A DNA stretch of 64,000 nt from Lachnospiraceae bacterium (GTDB taxonomy: Bacteria > Bacillota > Clostridia > Lachnospirales > Lachnospiraceae): positions 1-64,000 of the forward strand of contig SFGF01000021.1 of NCBI GenBank assembly GCA_004556655.1, read 5' to 3'. Positions 1 to 9,488 of this stretch are shown piece after piece. The number at the start of each line of letters is the position of its first letter. Position 1 is the stretch's first letter. The translations under genes and the position numbers were made by a program. The notes beneath the pieces are model-generated. The model did no database searches and was not told where the DNA came from. It was given only the letters and a program-made list of their open reading frames with translations.

Positions 1-944
1 TTATTTCTTTTTCGCAGCAGAAGATAAATGCCCGGGCCGGCTGCCACAGCATAAATACAGAGAATGACCAGATATTTTCCCATAGAAGGCTTTACTCTGA
101 CAGGAACCTGGCTTACCCCTCCGTCATCACCAAATGAATATGATATCATCTGATCCAGATGTTTCTGAAAATCAGAACTTCTTTCGCCGTTCAGAAAACC
201 ACAAAACAATTCAAACAGATTTTCTCCGTTCCTCTCAATATAAAATCCACCGTTTTCTTTCCATCTATTCAAAGCAATCTGTTGTTCTGTGGTAAATTCT
301 GTTCCCTGATCTACGATCAATACATCCAATTGACTGAATGCATCAGGATTGGGATAAATATCCTCTGACTGTAACGGGATTGTTTTCACAAATGACTCAA
401 GACCATATCCATTATCTGTCTGAATCTGCATTCCATCCAGTGACTCCATACCGCTCAGATCCGGTGATACGATTCCTACCAGAATCCGTGAACTGTTTTC
501 TGAGAATCCACAGGTAAGACTGTCTTCACATAGAACAGCATTACCAGATTTTACTCTTACTTCCAGATATCCTTCGAATGCCGGAAGTTCCAGATAAAAT
601 GTTTCTTTCTTCTTTTCCCCTTTTTCCAGAACGATTTCTTTTTGATAGCTATATACACGGTCGTTATAATTCCCCCATTCACTGACTCCCATCCACAAAC
701 TGTTGGTGATTCCCATGTTATCACCCATAATCGGCACTGAAATCTCCAGACTCCCTTGGAAAGCATCTCCGGTATTCTCTAAATATATATTTAAAGGAAA
801 ACAGGAACCGGATTTTGCATTATTCTGAAAGCCATAATCCAGATTCATATTCACCGTACCCTCTGCTCTGACAGATACAGGAAGAAGCAATAAAAGTATA
901 CATAGCAAAATCCCATGTATGCTTACGATTTTTTTTATATTCAT
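1..944 (-). CDS. Exported membrane protein, 3'-truncated by window edge
   Basis: The reading frame is open from ATG at 944 to the window edge with no stop, so the C-terminus lies outside. A GGAGG site sits 7-11 bases before the ATG. The product starts with a signal peptide (MNIKKIVSIHGILLCILL, then an AEG cleavage region). A beta-rich extracytoplasmic part follows, then a segment (LDVLIVDQGTEFTTEQQIAL and a W-x4-GG motif) like the glutamine-amidotransferase-like fold of large Firmicute membrane proteins. A hydrophobic helix (KYLVILCIYAVAAGPGIYLL) lies near the cut edge. Function is unknown. It lies directly downstream of a two-component pair and may be co-transcribed with it. The family assignment is an inference from the pattern. 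Confidence 0.7.
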   Translation of the reverse strand, partial: MNIKKIVSIHGILLCILLLLLPVSVRAEGTVNMNLDYGFQNNAKSGSCFPLNIYLENTGDAFQGSLEISVPIMGDNMGITNSLWMGVSEWGNYNDRVYSYQKEIVLEKGEKKKETFYLELPAFEGYLEVRVKSGNAVLCEDSLTCGFSENSSRILVGIVSPDLSGMESLDGMQIQTDNGYGLESFVKTIPLQSEDIYPNPDAFSQLDVLIVDQGTEFTTEQQIALNRWKENGGFYIERNGENLFELFCGFLNGERSSDFQKHLDQMISYSFGDDGGVSQVPVRVKPSMGKYLVILCIYAVAAGPGIYLLLRKRN

Positions 945-960
945 CGCATAACTCCTCCTT

Positions 961-2100
961 CTATTCAGATGCATCTGTGGACACAGATTCTTCATGTATA
1001 AACGTAAGCGGAAGAATCACTTCAAATACAGTTCCCTGTAAATCACTTTTTACAGATATGGTCCCGTGATGAAGCTGGACAATCTGTTCCACTATGGCAA
1101 GTCCCAAACCGGTACCTCCGGTATCCTGAGATCGGGAATGCTCAATACGATAGAACTTTCGAAACAGCTTCCCAATCTCCTGTTCCGGAATCACATATCC
1201 ATAATTGATAACTTTTATCACAGCAGATTCTATTTTCTTTTCCAGTTCCACACGAATTAATTTCCCATCTTTTCCGTATTTTACAGCATTATTCAGAAGA
1301 TTCTCAAAAAGACGTGCAAGAAGATTCCCATCTCCTTCCATCATAATTCTTTCTTCCTGGCAAATAAACTCATTTTCCAAACCGTATTTTTCAAAACTCG
1401 GATAACATTCATCCAGAAGCTGTTCCAAAAGCTGTCGGATATCCAGAATACCCACATGTATGCTCATTTCCCTGTGTTCCAGCTTTACAAAACCAAAAAG
1501 TTCATTCGTCAGCTGTTCCAGATGCTGTGCTTTCCGATAAGCAATATCCAGGTACTTCTGCCGTGTTCTTTCATCCAGATCAGGCTGTTCTCTCACCCAA
1601 CCCAGATATCCTATGATCGATGTAAGTGGAGTACGCAGATCATGTGCCACACTGGAGATCAGGTCATTCTTGGTATGCTCTGCCACTCTCTCCCTTTCCA
1701 TGATTTCCTTAATATTTTCCTGCATCTGATTCAGGTAAGATGCCATCTCACCGAATTCATCCAGAGATCTGACCGGAATCTCCGTATCAAAATTACCCTG
1801 TGCAATATCTTTTATTCCATTTGCAATGATCCGAATATATTTCATATAATCATGGATCAGATAATAAAAACACAATACGAACACAAGGATTCCCATTAAT
1901 AAAAGAATCCAGCCACGAACGGCCGGATTTAATCCATCCGGTCCTATCATGGAACTGCGGTAACCCATAAACCGCAGTTCACTGGAAATACGATAAATCA
2001 ACAGAGAAGTCAGTGTCTCCACCACCACTGTGATAATCACACTGATAAAGATATAAAATGCAAGTCTTTCTTCAAAACTTTTTATGAATTTAGTTTTCAA
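961..2100 (-). CDS. Sensor histidine kinase, VanS-like
   Basis: Membrane histidine kinase of 379 aa. It has TM helices at about 15-37 and 63-82 flanking a very short external loop, a HAMP linker (about 83-135), an H-box with the phospho-acceptor His153 (VAHDLRTPLT), an N-box near Asn271 (NLLNNAVKYG) and a G-box (GTGLGLAIVEQ). The short loop suggests it senses a membrane or intramembrane signal, as in VanS/BceS-type kinases. Its start overlaps the end of the upstream response-regulator gene by 11 bases, so the two are translationally coupled. The signal and targets are unknown; the downstream exported membrane protein is one candidate. Confidence 0.93.
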   Translation of the reverse strand: MKTKFIKSFEERLAFYIFISVIITVVVETLTSLLIYRISSELRFMGYRSSMIGPDGLNPAVRGWILLLMGILVFVLCFYYLIHDYMKYIRIIANGIKDIAQGNFDTEIPVRSLDEFGEMASYLNQMQENIKEIMERERVAEHTKNDLISSVAHDLRTPLTSIIGYLGWVREQPDLDERTRQKYLDIAYRKAQHLEQLTNELFGFVKLEHREMSIHVGILDIRQLLEQLLDECYPSFEKYGLENEFICQEERIMMEGDGNLLARLFENLLNNAVKYGKDGKLIRVELEKKIESAVIKVINYGYVIPEQEIGKLFRKFYRIEHSRSQDTGGTGLGLAIVEQIVQLHHGTISVKSDLQGTVFEVILPLTFIHEESVSTDASE

Positions 2101-2791
2101 TTTTATATCCTACCCCCCAGACCGTTGTTATAATCTTATCCTCTCTGGTATCATCTTTCAGTTTGCCTCTCAGACGTCTGATATGTACCATCACTGTATT
2201 ATTCGCCTCATATACTCGTTCATGCCAGACCTGTTCAAATATTTCATCTGTACTGAACACCCTTCCCGGATGTGAAGCCAGTAAATACAGAATATCAAAC
2301 TCAATCGGTGTCAGCTTAATACTTTCCTCATCCACAAAAACCTGATGGGTCTCTTTATTGATCCGCATATTGCGAAGCACAATCATACTGGACTCTTCTT
2401 TCTTTTCCTGGGCAGGATTCAATTCCCGATATCTGCGAAGCTGTGATTTTACTCTTGCCATCAGCTCCAAAGGATTAAACGGTTTTGTCACATAATCATC
2501 TGCACCTGTAGTCAGTCCCACAATTTTATCCAGTTCCTGCGTCTTCGCACTCACCATAATTATCGGAACATTATTTGTCTCCCTGATTCGGCGGCACATC
2601 TCAATTCCATCTATCTTCGGCATCATAATATCAAGAAGAACCAAATCAATCGGTTCATTCTTCATAATCCGAAGTCCGTCTTCCGCATCATATGCTTTTT
2701 TTACACAAAATCCATCACTGATTAAATATAATTCCAAAAGATCCGCAATCTCTTTTTCGTCATCTACAACCAAAATATTCGTCTCGTTCAT
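2090..2791 (-). CDS. Response regulator, VanR/OmpR family
   Basis: A 233-aa DNA-binding response regulator. The receiver domain has Asp54 as phosphorylation site (VLLDIMMPK), a switch residue in MVSAKT and Lys in VTKPF. The C-terminal winged helix ends VWGVGYKIEN. I chose the ATG at 2791 (MNETNILVVDDE) because GGGAGG lies 6 bases upstream; an ATG 7 codons earlier has no good site. Upstream, at 2832-2866, the repeated TTTGTAG motif around a TACAAT -10-like box could be a self-regulatory site; this is inference. It forms a pair with the kinase that follows. Confidence 0.93.
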   Translation of the reverse strand: MNETNILVVDDEKEIADLLELYLISDGFCVKKAYDAEDGLRIMKNEPIDLVLLDIMMPKIDGIEMCRRIRETNNVPIIMVSAKTQELDKIVGLTTGADDYVTKPFNPLELMARVKSQLRRYRELNPAQEKKEESSMIVLRNMRINKETHQVFVDEESIKLTPIEFDILYLLASHPGRVFSTDEIFEQVWHERVYEANNTVMVHIRRLRGKLKDDTREDKIITTVWGVGYKIEN

Positions 2792-2894
2792 ATGTAACCT
2801 CCCTATTAGCATTCCCCTTTATTCATTTGCTGTAGCTACAAAGATTGTAGCACGGTCATCTACAAAAGTCTTTAAAAAAAGCTTACAAAAACGT

Positions 2895-3061
2895 GCAGAT
2901 ATTCGAGTAGTGTGTTTTTGAAGCAGGTCGTTCCCCTTCAGCTAAGCGCTAACTCCGACATAAGACGCTCCGGAGAGCCGTCGCGCCTAAGTCTGCGTAA
3001 GCGCTGGATCTTCAGGCTCACTTTACCCAATGCTTCAAAAACACACTACTCGAATATCTGC
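2895..3061 (+). repeat. Long hairpin element R1 (copy-specific arms, shared core)
   Basis: A 31-bp perfect inverted repeat (2895-2925 and 3031-3061) encloses a 105-bp core. The core starts GGTCGTTCCCCTTCAGC, contains AGACGCTCCGGAGA and ends ACTTTACCCAA. The same core occurs at 30243-30390 and, reversed, at 30552-30655, but the arms there are unrelated in sequence except next to the core. The element sits upstream of the response-regulator gene and downstream of ppk. No gene is seen in it. It would fold into a very stable cruciform or RNA hairpin. Nature unknown. Confidence 0.85.
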
Positions 3062-3138
3062 TTAGTTTTTCACGATACCAAATGGCATCATCAGATAAAC
3101 CGGACAAGGGGTCTGTCCCCTGTCCTTCCCTGTCCTTG

Positions 3139-3245
3139 TAAAGCAGAAGAGCCGACACAATGTTTTCTTTCCTGGCAATGTCATCGGGGTAAGTGCGTCT
3201 GACATCGACAGGAAAGAAAACATTTTTGTCGGCTTCACTGCTTTA
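3139..3245 (-). repeat. Long hairpin element R2, minimal core, inverted relative to R1
   Basis: The arms at 3139-3176 and 3210-3245 pair with few mismatches (TAAAGCAG, GCCGACA and TGTTTTCTTTCCTG match their complements). The internal part keeps only the ends of the R1/R3/R4 core (AATGTCATCGGGGTAAG and GTCTGACAT), so it looks like an internally deleted copy in reverse orientation. It ends 3 bases from the ppk stop codon and may also act as the ppk terminator. Separated from R1 by 77 bp. Confidence 0.75.
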
Positions 3246-3248
3246 TAA

Positions 3249-5390
3249 TTATTGCTGTTCCATCGGTTCTGCGGGTATAAATACTCTATACTCTTTTGTA
3301 TCGTCTGATTTTTTATTTCTTTCTATTGCTTCTTTACAGAAGAAATCCTGTGCACAGATTGGTGCTTTTCCTCTTCTGTCTGGTTTCATATAGGATCCGT
3401 CCGGCTGAAGCAGGTGTGCTTTCGTATTATCTGAAAGCTGTACATCCAAAATATGCATCAGTTCTTTCTTGATGTTTTCATCCTCCACAGGGAATATAAT
3501 CTCCACTCGTTTGTCCAGATTTCTCGGCATCCAGTCCGCACTTCCCATATAGATTTCTTCCTGACCGTTGCTGTAAAAATAGAAGATACGGGCATGCTCA
3601 AGGAAATTTCCCACGATAGAACGCACAGTAATATTCTCACTGATTCCGGGAATACCCGTCTTCAGACAGCAGATTCCTCTTACAATCAGTTCGATCTTCA
3701 CGCCAGCCGCAGAAGCCGCATATAATGCTGCAATGATTTCTTGATCACAAAGAGAATTCATTTTCGCTATGATGTGAGCCTTCTGTCCTTTGCGTGCATG
3801 TTCTGCTTCCATTTCGATCAGATGCAGAAACCTGTTTCTCATCCACAAAGGTGCCACAACCAGCTTGTTCCATGTACTCGGTTCCGAATATCCGGACAGC
3901 ATATTAAACACTGCCGTTGCATCCTGTCCAATCTTTTCATTACAGGTGAGAATACCACAGTCTGTATACAGTTTTGCAGTAGAATCATTATAATTACCGG
4001 TACCAAGATGAACATATCTGCGAATTCCTTCTTCCTCACGACGTACCACCAACGTGATCTTACTGTGAGTTTTCAATCCCAAAAGTCCATAGATTACATG
4101 GCAGCCTGCTTTTTCCAGCATCTTTGCCCACACGATATTATGCTCTTCATCAAAACGAGCTTTCAGTTCCACAAGTACCGATACCTGCTTTCCGTTTTCT
4201 GCCGCCTGTGCAAGCGCTGCTATGATCGGAGAATTACCGCTTACACGGTACAGTGTCTGCTTGATAGCAAGAACATCCGGATCTTTGGCGGCCTGTTTCA
4301 CAAAGTCTACCACCGGATCAAAGGTATAGTACGGATGATGCAGAAGAATATCACCTTTCCTGACATTAGTAAAAATATCATCCTCATTTCTGAGTGCCGG
4401 TACCTGCTGAGGTGTATATTTCGGTGTCTTATAGCTGTCAAAACCATCCAGTCCATACATTTTCATAAGGAAAGTAAGATCCAGTGGACCATTGATGGAA
4501 AAAATATCTTCATCCTTTATATGAAACTCAGTCCGAAGAATATCTAAGAGACGCGAATCCATACCCGCCTCCGCTTCCAGTCGGATGACTTCACCCCACT
4601 GACGTCTCTTCAACTGCTTCTGAATCTCTTTCAAAAGGTCCGCAGCCTCATCTTCATCAATTGTCAAGTCAGCATTACGCATGATACGGTAAGGATGTGT
4701 ACATACCACATCATAGCTTAAAAAGAGCTTACCGATATTTCGTTCGATGATTTCTTCAAGAAGGATCACATATCTTTCACCATTTTCATCCATCGGCAAT
4801 TCCACAAAACGTGGAAGTACAGACGGAACCTGTACAGTCGCAAATTCCAGTGCTTCTTTATTTTTTTTACTTTCCTTTTTCCGAATCAGTGCACCAAGAT
4901 TCAATGTTTTATTCCGAATCAACGGAAACGGTCTGGACGAATCCATTGCCATAGGGGTCAGAACAGGGTAAATATTATCCTCAAAATACCGGTCTACAAA
5001 AACTGCCTGTTCATCCGTCAAATCTTCATGATTGTTGATGATATGAAGTCCAATCTTTTTTAATGCCGGCAGAAGTGATTTACTGTACACCTGATACTGA
5101 TCCTCCACCAGATTATGTGTACGTACACTGATATGACGCAGCTGCACTTTCGGAGACATACCGGCAATATCCGGTTTCTCATATCCTGCATGTACCATAT
5201 CTTTCAGAGACGCTACCCTTACCATATAGAATTCATCCAGATTTGATGATGTGATACTCATAAACTTTAACCGCTCAAAAAGCGGAATCTGTTTATCCCT
5301 CGCTTCATCCAGGATTCTTTCATCGAATCCCAGCCAGCTCAATTCTCTGTTCCAGAAATATTCCGGTTTCGCATATTGTGTATTATTCAC
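3249..5390 (-). CDS. ppk: Polyphosphate kinase
   Basis: Makes long-chain inorganic polyphosphate from ATP, reversibly. It is a full-length PPK1 of about 713 aa with the N-terminal helical region (YFWNRELSWLGFDERIL), a head domain and two phospholipase-D-like catalytic domains. The motif HLGTGNYNDSTAKLYTD carries the phosphohistidine region. The frame opens at a GTG at 5411. I prefer the GTG at 5390 (NNTQYAKPEYFWNREL), because GGGGAGG lies 8 bases before it and it falls 17 bases after the ppx stop. It sits downstream of ppx in the same direction, so synthesis and hydrolysis of polyphosphate appear co-expressed. Confidence 0.95.
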   Translation of the reverse strand: MNNTQYAKPEYFWNRELSWLGFDERILDEARDKQIPLFERLKFMSITSSNLDEFYMVRVASLKDMVHAGYEKPDIAGMSPKVQLRHISVRTHNLVEDQYQVYSKSLLPALKKIGLHIINNHEDLTDEQAVFVDRYFEDNIYPVLTPMAMDSSRPFPLIRNKTLNLGALIRKKESKKNKEALEFATVQVPSVLPRFVELPMDENGERYVILLEEIIERNIGKLFLSYDVVCTHPYRIMRNADLTIDEDEAADLLKEIQKQLKRRQWGEVIRLEAEAGMDSRLLDILRTEFHIKDEDIFSINGPLDLTFLMKMYGLDGFDSYKTPKYTPQQVPALRNEDDIFTNVRKGDILLHHPYYTFDPVVDFVKQAAKDPDVLAIKQTLYRVSGNSPIIAALAQAAENGKQVSVLVELKARFDEEHNIVWAKMLEKAGCHVIYGLLGLKTHSKITLVVRREEEGIRRYVHLGTGNYNDSTAKLYTDCGILTCNEKIGQDATAVFNMLSGYSEPSTWNKLVVAPLWMRNRFLHLIEMEAEHARKGQKAHIIAKMNSLCDQEIIAALYAASAAGVKIELIVRGICCLKTGIPGISENITVRSIVGNFLEHARIFYFYSNGQEEIYMGSADWMPRNLDKRVEIIFPVEDENIKKELMHILDVQLSDNTKAHLLQPDGSYMKPDRRGKAPICAQDFFCKEAIERNKKSDDTKEYRVFIPAEPMEQQ

Positions 5391-5407
5391 GTAAAGCACC
5401 TCCCCTG

Positions 5408-6940
5408 TCACGACCGTTTTTCTTTCAGTACAGGTCTGATTCCAAATACATCTTCAAAGAAATCCAACTTTTCCCCCAGAAGCCCCCGTTCCAGGGTAAA
5501 ATCTTTATTTGTTACGAGATTCAGTACAAGCCTATCATCCCGGACAGCCGCCCGAATCTGTTCTACTTTCTGCAGATGGCTTCTGTCCATGGCATTTGCC
5601 AGACGCAGAATCGCTGTGAGCTTATTTACCGTCATATACTCTACGATTCCAAGATCTGATGTTTCACTCAAAGTATCGTAAGATTCCATCGGCAATGTGT
5701 TGAACCTGACAATCTGGGCAATCATTTCCCTCTCCATATGTGAAATTCCGATAATCTCTGTAGCTATGACAATCTGATAATTACAGTCCGCAGCATCTGC
5801 CAGACTCACATACTTGCCGCAGTCATGCAGATATACTGCACACTGCAAAAGCAGCCTTTCTCTCTGTCCAAGCCCCGGAAATTTTTTCATTCCGTCAAAG
5901 ATTGCAAGAGCTATCTTCTCCACGCTTTGTACATGTGGTTTGCTTACTCCGTATCTTTTACCAATATGCCGCGCCGCCATGACAATATCATTATCAAAAT
6001 TGTGTGTGGATTTGATCAGTTTCATCTTTTCCGCATAATCGTAGGCCATACCATCAGTAAGCTGTGTTCCCGGTGCCCATATAGTATCTGCACCAAATTC
6101 ATCCATGAAACGTCTGTAAATAATTGCCGTCGGAAGCAACAGATACACATTTTCCAGTGGAATATTCAGATACATAGCCAGTTCAATCGGTGATTTGTTG
6201 ATAATATTCTGATAAAGCTCCATAAACTGTTCCTTTTTGATTACCCTCTGCTCACCCACATAGTTTACAAGAATATCCGGAATATAATCACCCATCAAAA
6301 TTACATTTTCAATTTTCCTGTCTTTCAGATGAATCTTTTTAAAACTGACGATCTCATTCTGAATAAATTCTTCCACCATAGTCTCATAATGCAGCGTAGA
6401 ATTTTCAAGGTTCATAAGTCTTTCTTTGATTCTCAAACTGCCCAGTTTGATATTCTGAGTGGTGATAAGCATATCTTTATCAAAAAGAGAAATCTGAATA
6501 CTGCCTCCCCCTATATCCAAAACGGCCGTACCTTTTGCAATAATCTTGGGAAAATCAGCTTCCGTACATGCAATCGATTTGTATCCCAAAAAACGCTGTT
6601 CCGAATTGCTCAGCACTTCTACTTTCATTCCCGTATACTGAAGAATCTTTCCCAGTACGATCTCTGCATTCCCCGCTTCCCTAAGGGGACTGGTTGCGCA
6701 GACCCGATAATCTGTCACCTGATACTCCTTCATGATTCTTTTAAAATCATTCAATACTTCACATAGTTTTTTTACCATATTGTTGCTGATTCTTCCCTGG
6801 GCATAGGTCTCCCTGCCCAGATTCATTCGCTGATCCACATAATCCAGCGATTTCAGCCCCTGTTTTTTGGAAATTTCGAAAATTTCCATTGCGACATTAT
6901 AAGACCCGATGTCTATAGCCGCAAATGTCAACACCGCCAT
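5408..6940 (-). CDS. ppx: Ppx/GppA-type phosphatase with HD domain
   Basis: A 510-aa exopolyphosphatase or guanosine-pentaphosphate phosphohydrolase. The N-terminal actin/HSP70-like ATPase fold is shown by AAIDIGSYNVAMEIFE and VLDIGGGSIQISLF. The C-terminal part has an HD-type motif (CAVYLHDCGKYV), the usual helical domain of long Ppx proteins. It probably removes terminal phosphates from polyphosphate and may link to (p)ppGpp turnover. The gene precedes ppk with a 17-base gap, a synthesis/degradation pair. Which of the two substrates dominates cannot be told from sequence. Confidence 0.9.
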   Translation of the reverse strand: MAVLTFAAIDIGSYNVAMEIFEISKKQGLKSLDYVDQRMNLGRETYAQGRISNNMVKKLCEVLNDFKRIMKEYQVTDYRVCATSPLREAGNAEIVLGKILQYTGMKVEVLSNSEQRFLGYKSIACTEADFPKIIAKGTAVLDIGGGSIQISLFDKDMLITTQNIKLGSLRIKERLMNLENSTLHYETMVEEFIQNEIVSFKKIHLKDRKIENVILMGDYIPDILVNYVGEQRVIKKEQFMELYQNIINKSPIELAMYLNIPLENVYLLLPTAIIYRRFMDEFGADTIWAPGTQLTDGMAYDYAEKMKLIKSTHNFDNDIVMAARHIGKRYGVSKPHVQSVEKIALAIFDGMKKFPGLGQRERLLLQCAVYLHDCGKYVSLADAADCNYQIVIATEIIGISHMEREMIAQIVRFNTLPMESYDTLSETSDLGIVEYMTVNKLTAILRLANAMDRSHLQKVEQIRAAVRDDRLVLNLVTNKDFTLERGLLGEKLDFFEDVFGIRPVLKEKRS

Positions 6941-6963
6941 AACTTCCCCGCCTTTCTGTTTCT

Positions 6964-8259
6964 CTATTCTTTCATCTGTCCACAGAGATAGTCAATAAAC
7001 TGCTGTGCCGTTCTTCCTGACAGACCGCCATGCTGCAGCTCCCACTTATTGGCTTCCAGAAGCAATTCTTCTTCCGGCATCTGTACATGATATCTTTCTG
7101 CAAGAACCTTCACAATATTCTGGAACTGTTTTTTATCCGGTGCGCAGAAGAAAATAGTTACACCAAACCGAGATACCAGTGACAGCTTCTCCTGTACTGT
7201 ATCGGACGCATGCAGATCGTCCCTTCTCTCTTCCTTGTCGGAAAATTTTTCTCTCACCAGATGTCTTCGATTAGAAGTAGCATAAATCAGAATATTATCC
7301 GGTTTCTTTTCCAGACCGCCTTCAATCACAGCTTTCAGATATTTATATTCTATCTCAAATTCTTCAAAAGATAAATCATCCATATAAATGATAAACTTAT
7401 AATTTCTGTTTTTAATCTGCGCGATCACATCGTTCAGATCTTTAAACTGATGTTTATATACCTCTATAATACGAAGCCCCTGATCATAATATTTATTCAA
7501 AATTCCTTTAATACTTGAGGATTTTCCGGTTCCGGCGTCGCCAAACAGCAGACAGTTATTCGCCCGTCTTCCTTCCACAAAAGCTTCTGTGTTATCAATC
7601 AGCTTTTTCTTTGCAATTTCATATCCCACCAGATCATCAAGATAAACATGCGCAATGTTGGTAATCGGAACGATTCGTGCCGGTGATACACTTCCATCCA
7701 CACGAAATGCTTTGTGAAGACCCAGTTTTCCCACTCCAAATTCTTTATAAAACTGTATCATCTCCGCAGTAAACGCATCCACATCTGCTGCTTCTTTCAG
7801 ACGGACAGACAGATGACAGATTCTGTCTCTGATTCTTTTATTAAACAGTTTACTGCTTTCATTGATATTTTTATAATCTGTAATTAATGTACTGTCCAGA
7901 GACGGATATAATGCCTCCAGTCTCTTCAGATCAAAATCAAACAATTCTTTGAAAATAGAAAAATCATGTTTCGCAAGTTCATTGATACTGCCTTCCACCG
8001 GTCCTACGATCTCACAGGCTGTACTGAATGCATTTTCATTATTCACAAGCAGATATGTTAGATAATTGTGCCACAGGTTTCCTGAAAATCCATAACTTCC
8101 CGCCATCTCCACCAGCTCATGGATACACGCAAAATAAGTTCCTGCTTTTCCGTATAACACCTTTGGATGATCCACATCCTCCATCAGCTCTGTCATCTTT
8201 TCAAGAATTTCTCCCTGCTCAAAATCTCGATACAGGATACACTCTTTTATTCCTGTCAT
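6964..8259 (-). CDS. ATP-binding protein, DUF815 family
   Basis: A AAA-type ATPase of the DUF815 family, about 431 aa. A long helical N-terminal region is followed by a P-loop (LFGDAGTGKSSSIKGIL), a Walker B-like IIYMDDLSFEEFE and an arginine-rich sensor region (IYATSNRRHLVREKF). These proteins are widespread in Firmicutes with no firm function. The frame opens at GTG 8268, but ATG 8259 has a better-spaced AGGTGA site. It follows pheA after a short gap and lies 23 bases before ppx, so it may belong to the same transcript. Confidence 0.85.
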   Translation of the reverse strand: MTGIKECILYRDFEQGEILEKMTELMEDVDHPKVLYGKAGTYFACIHELVEMAGSYGFSGNLWHNYLTYLLVNNENAFSTACEIVGPVEGSINELAKHDFSIFKELFDFDLKRLEALYPSLDSTLITDYKNINESSKLFNKRIRDRICHLSVRLKEAADVDAFTAEMIQFYKEFGVGKLGLHKAFRVDGSVSPARIVPITNIAHVYLDDLVGYEIAKKKLIDNTEAFVEGRRANNCLLFGDAGTGKSSSIKGILNKYYDQGLRIIEVYKHQFKDLNDVIAQIKNRNYKFIIYMDDLSFEEFEIEYKYLKAVIEGGLEKKPDNILIYATSNRRHLVREKFSDKEERRDDLHASDTVQEKLSLVSRFGVTIFFCAPDKKQFQNIVKVLAERYHVQMPEEELLLEANKWELQHGGLSGRTAQQFIDYLCGQMKE

Positions 8260-8313
8260 TATCTTCACCTGTCCTTTGTACTATTTTAATTCTAAAACCC
8301 GGGACTTCAATCT

Positions 8314-9444
8314 TTAATAGTTTCCCAGAATCCGCATATTGCTGGCTTCCTCACGGATACCCCGCAATGCATTTTTCACTCCGCTGTCTGCAAGGTTGCC
8401 CTCGAAGTCCACAAAGAAACGATATTCCCAGTTTCTGTCTACGATGGGGCGGGATTCAATCTTAGTCATGTTCAAATTATTGTATATAAAATGTGACAAA
8501 ATATTATAAAGGCTTCCACTCTCATGAGGGATTTCGAAACAAATACTGATTTTCCCCGCATCTTCCGTATAAATTTCCTCTTTAGAGACAATGATAAACC
8601 GGGTGGAATTATGCTCGCTGGAAAATACGTGAGGCTTCAAAATCTGCAGTCCGAAACGCTGTGCCGCATAAGGACTGGCGATCGCAGCCTGTGTCATATC
8701 GTTGTCATCTTTTACCTTTTTAGCCGCCATTGCTGTATTGATATATTCTTCTGTTTTCCATTCCGGGTGACGTTCCAGAAATTTACGGCATTGTGCCAAC
8801 GCCTGTGGATGGGAATAAACCGTCTTGATATCGGAAAGTCGGCTGTTTTTCAATCCCATCAGTGCATGATCCACCTGAATGATCTGTTCCCCCACGATGC
8901 TGTGGTGATATTCTACCAGCAAATCATAGATATCTGCTACGATACCCGCTGTAGAATTCTCGATGGGAAGTACCGCATAATCCGCGTCTCCACTCTTGAT
9001 CGCTTCCATAGCATCCCGCCAGGTCTCTACATTATAATTCTCAATTGATTCACCAAAAAAGCTGTGCATGGCAGTAAAACTATATGCACCTTCCACTCCC
9101 TGAAAGACCACTTTGGCTTTTTGCATGGGAAGAGAGCTCACCCGTATGAAAGGTATCTTCTCCTCCAATCCATGCTCTGTGAGTAAACGGTACTGCAGTT
9201 TCCGACTCATCGCCATAATCTGACGGAAAAGTTCCTGCACTCCGGCCTGATTAAACTGGGTAGAAGTCATATGTTCCAGCTTTTCCAGTTTTTCCTCTTC
9301 CCTCTTGCGATCCAGAACTTCTTTTCCATTTTCAATCTTATATTCTGCCACATCTGAACAAAGCTGCATTCTCTGCTCAAACAATTTTACCATTTTGCTG
9401 TCAATTGCATCAATCTGCTTTCTGATCTCAAGTAAATCCAACAT
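8314..9444 (-). CDS. pheA: Bifunctional chorismate mutase / prephenate dehydratase
   Basis: Converts chorismate to prephenate and then to phenylpyruvate for phenylalanine synthesis. The N-terminal AroQ chorismate mutase domain (about 1-85, LLEIRKQIDAIDSKMVKLFEQR) is followed by a prephenate dehydratase domain (VVFQGVEGAYSFTAM; LPIENSTAGIV). The C-terminal ACT domain has the ESRPI motif (KIESRPIVDRNWEYRFFVDFEG), which binds phenylalanine for feedback control. The start has a GGGAGA site. Length (376 aa) fits the P-protein family. No leader peptide or attenuator was recognised upstream. Confidence 0.95.
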   Translation of the reverse strand: MLDLLEIRKQIDAIDSKMVKLFEQRMQLCSDVAEYKIENGKEVLDRKREEEKLEKLEHMTSTQFNQAGVQELFRQIMAMSRKLQYRLLTEHGLEEKIPFIRVSSLPMQKAKVVFQGVEGAYSFTAMHSFFGESIENYNVETWRDAMEAIKSGDADYAVLPIENSTAGIVADIYDLLVEYHHSIVGEQIIQVDHALMGLKNSRLSDIKTVYSHPQALAQCRKFLERHPEWKTEEYINTAMAAKKVKDDNDMTQAAIASPYAAQRFGLQILKPHVFSSEHNSTRFIIVSKEEIYTEDAGKISICFEIPHESGSLYNILSHFIYNNLNMTKIESRPIVDRNWEYRFFVDFEGNLADSGVKNALRGIREEASNMRILGNY

Positions 9445-9488
9445 TCCATTCTCCCGTTTCTTTCATTTTTATTCAACATCAATTCCGG

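Noticed and set aside
2912..3202. 96-aa frame on the plus strand
   Set aside because: It is made up almost wholly of hairpin elements R1 and R2; composition and lack of a ribosome site argue against a gene.
3741..4547. 268-aa frame antisense to ppk
   Set aside because: A long shadow of a well-supported gene; no family pattern and rare-residue-rich.
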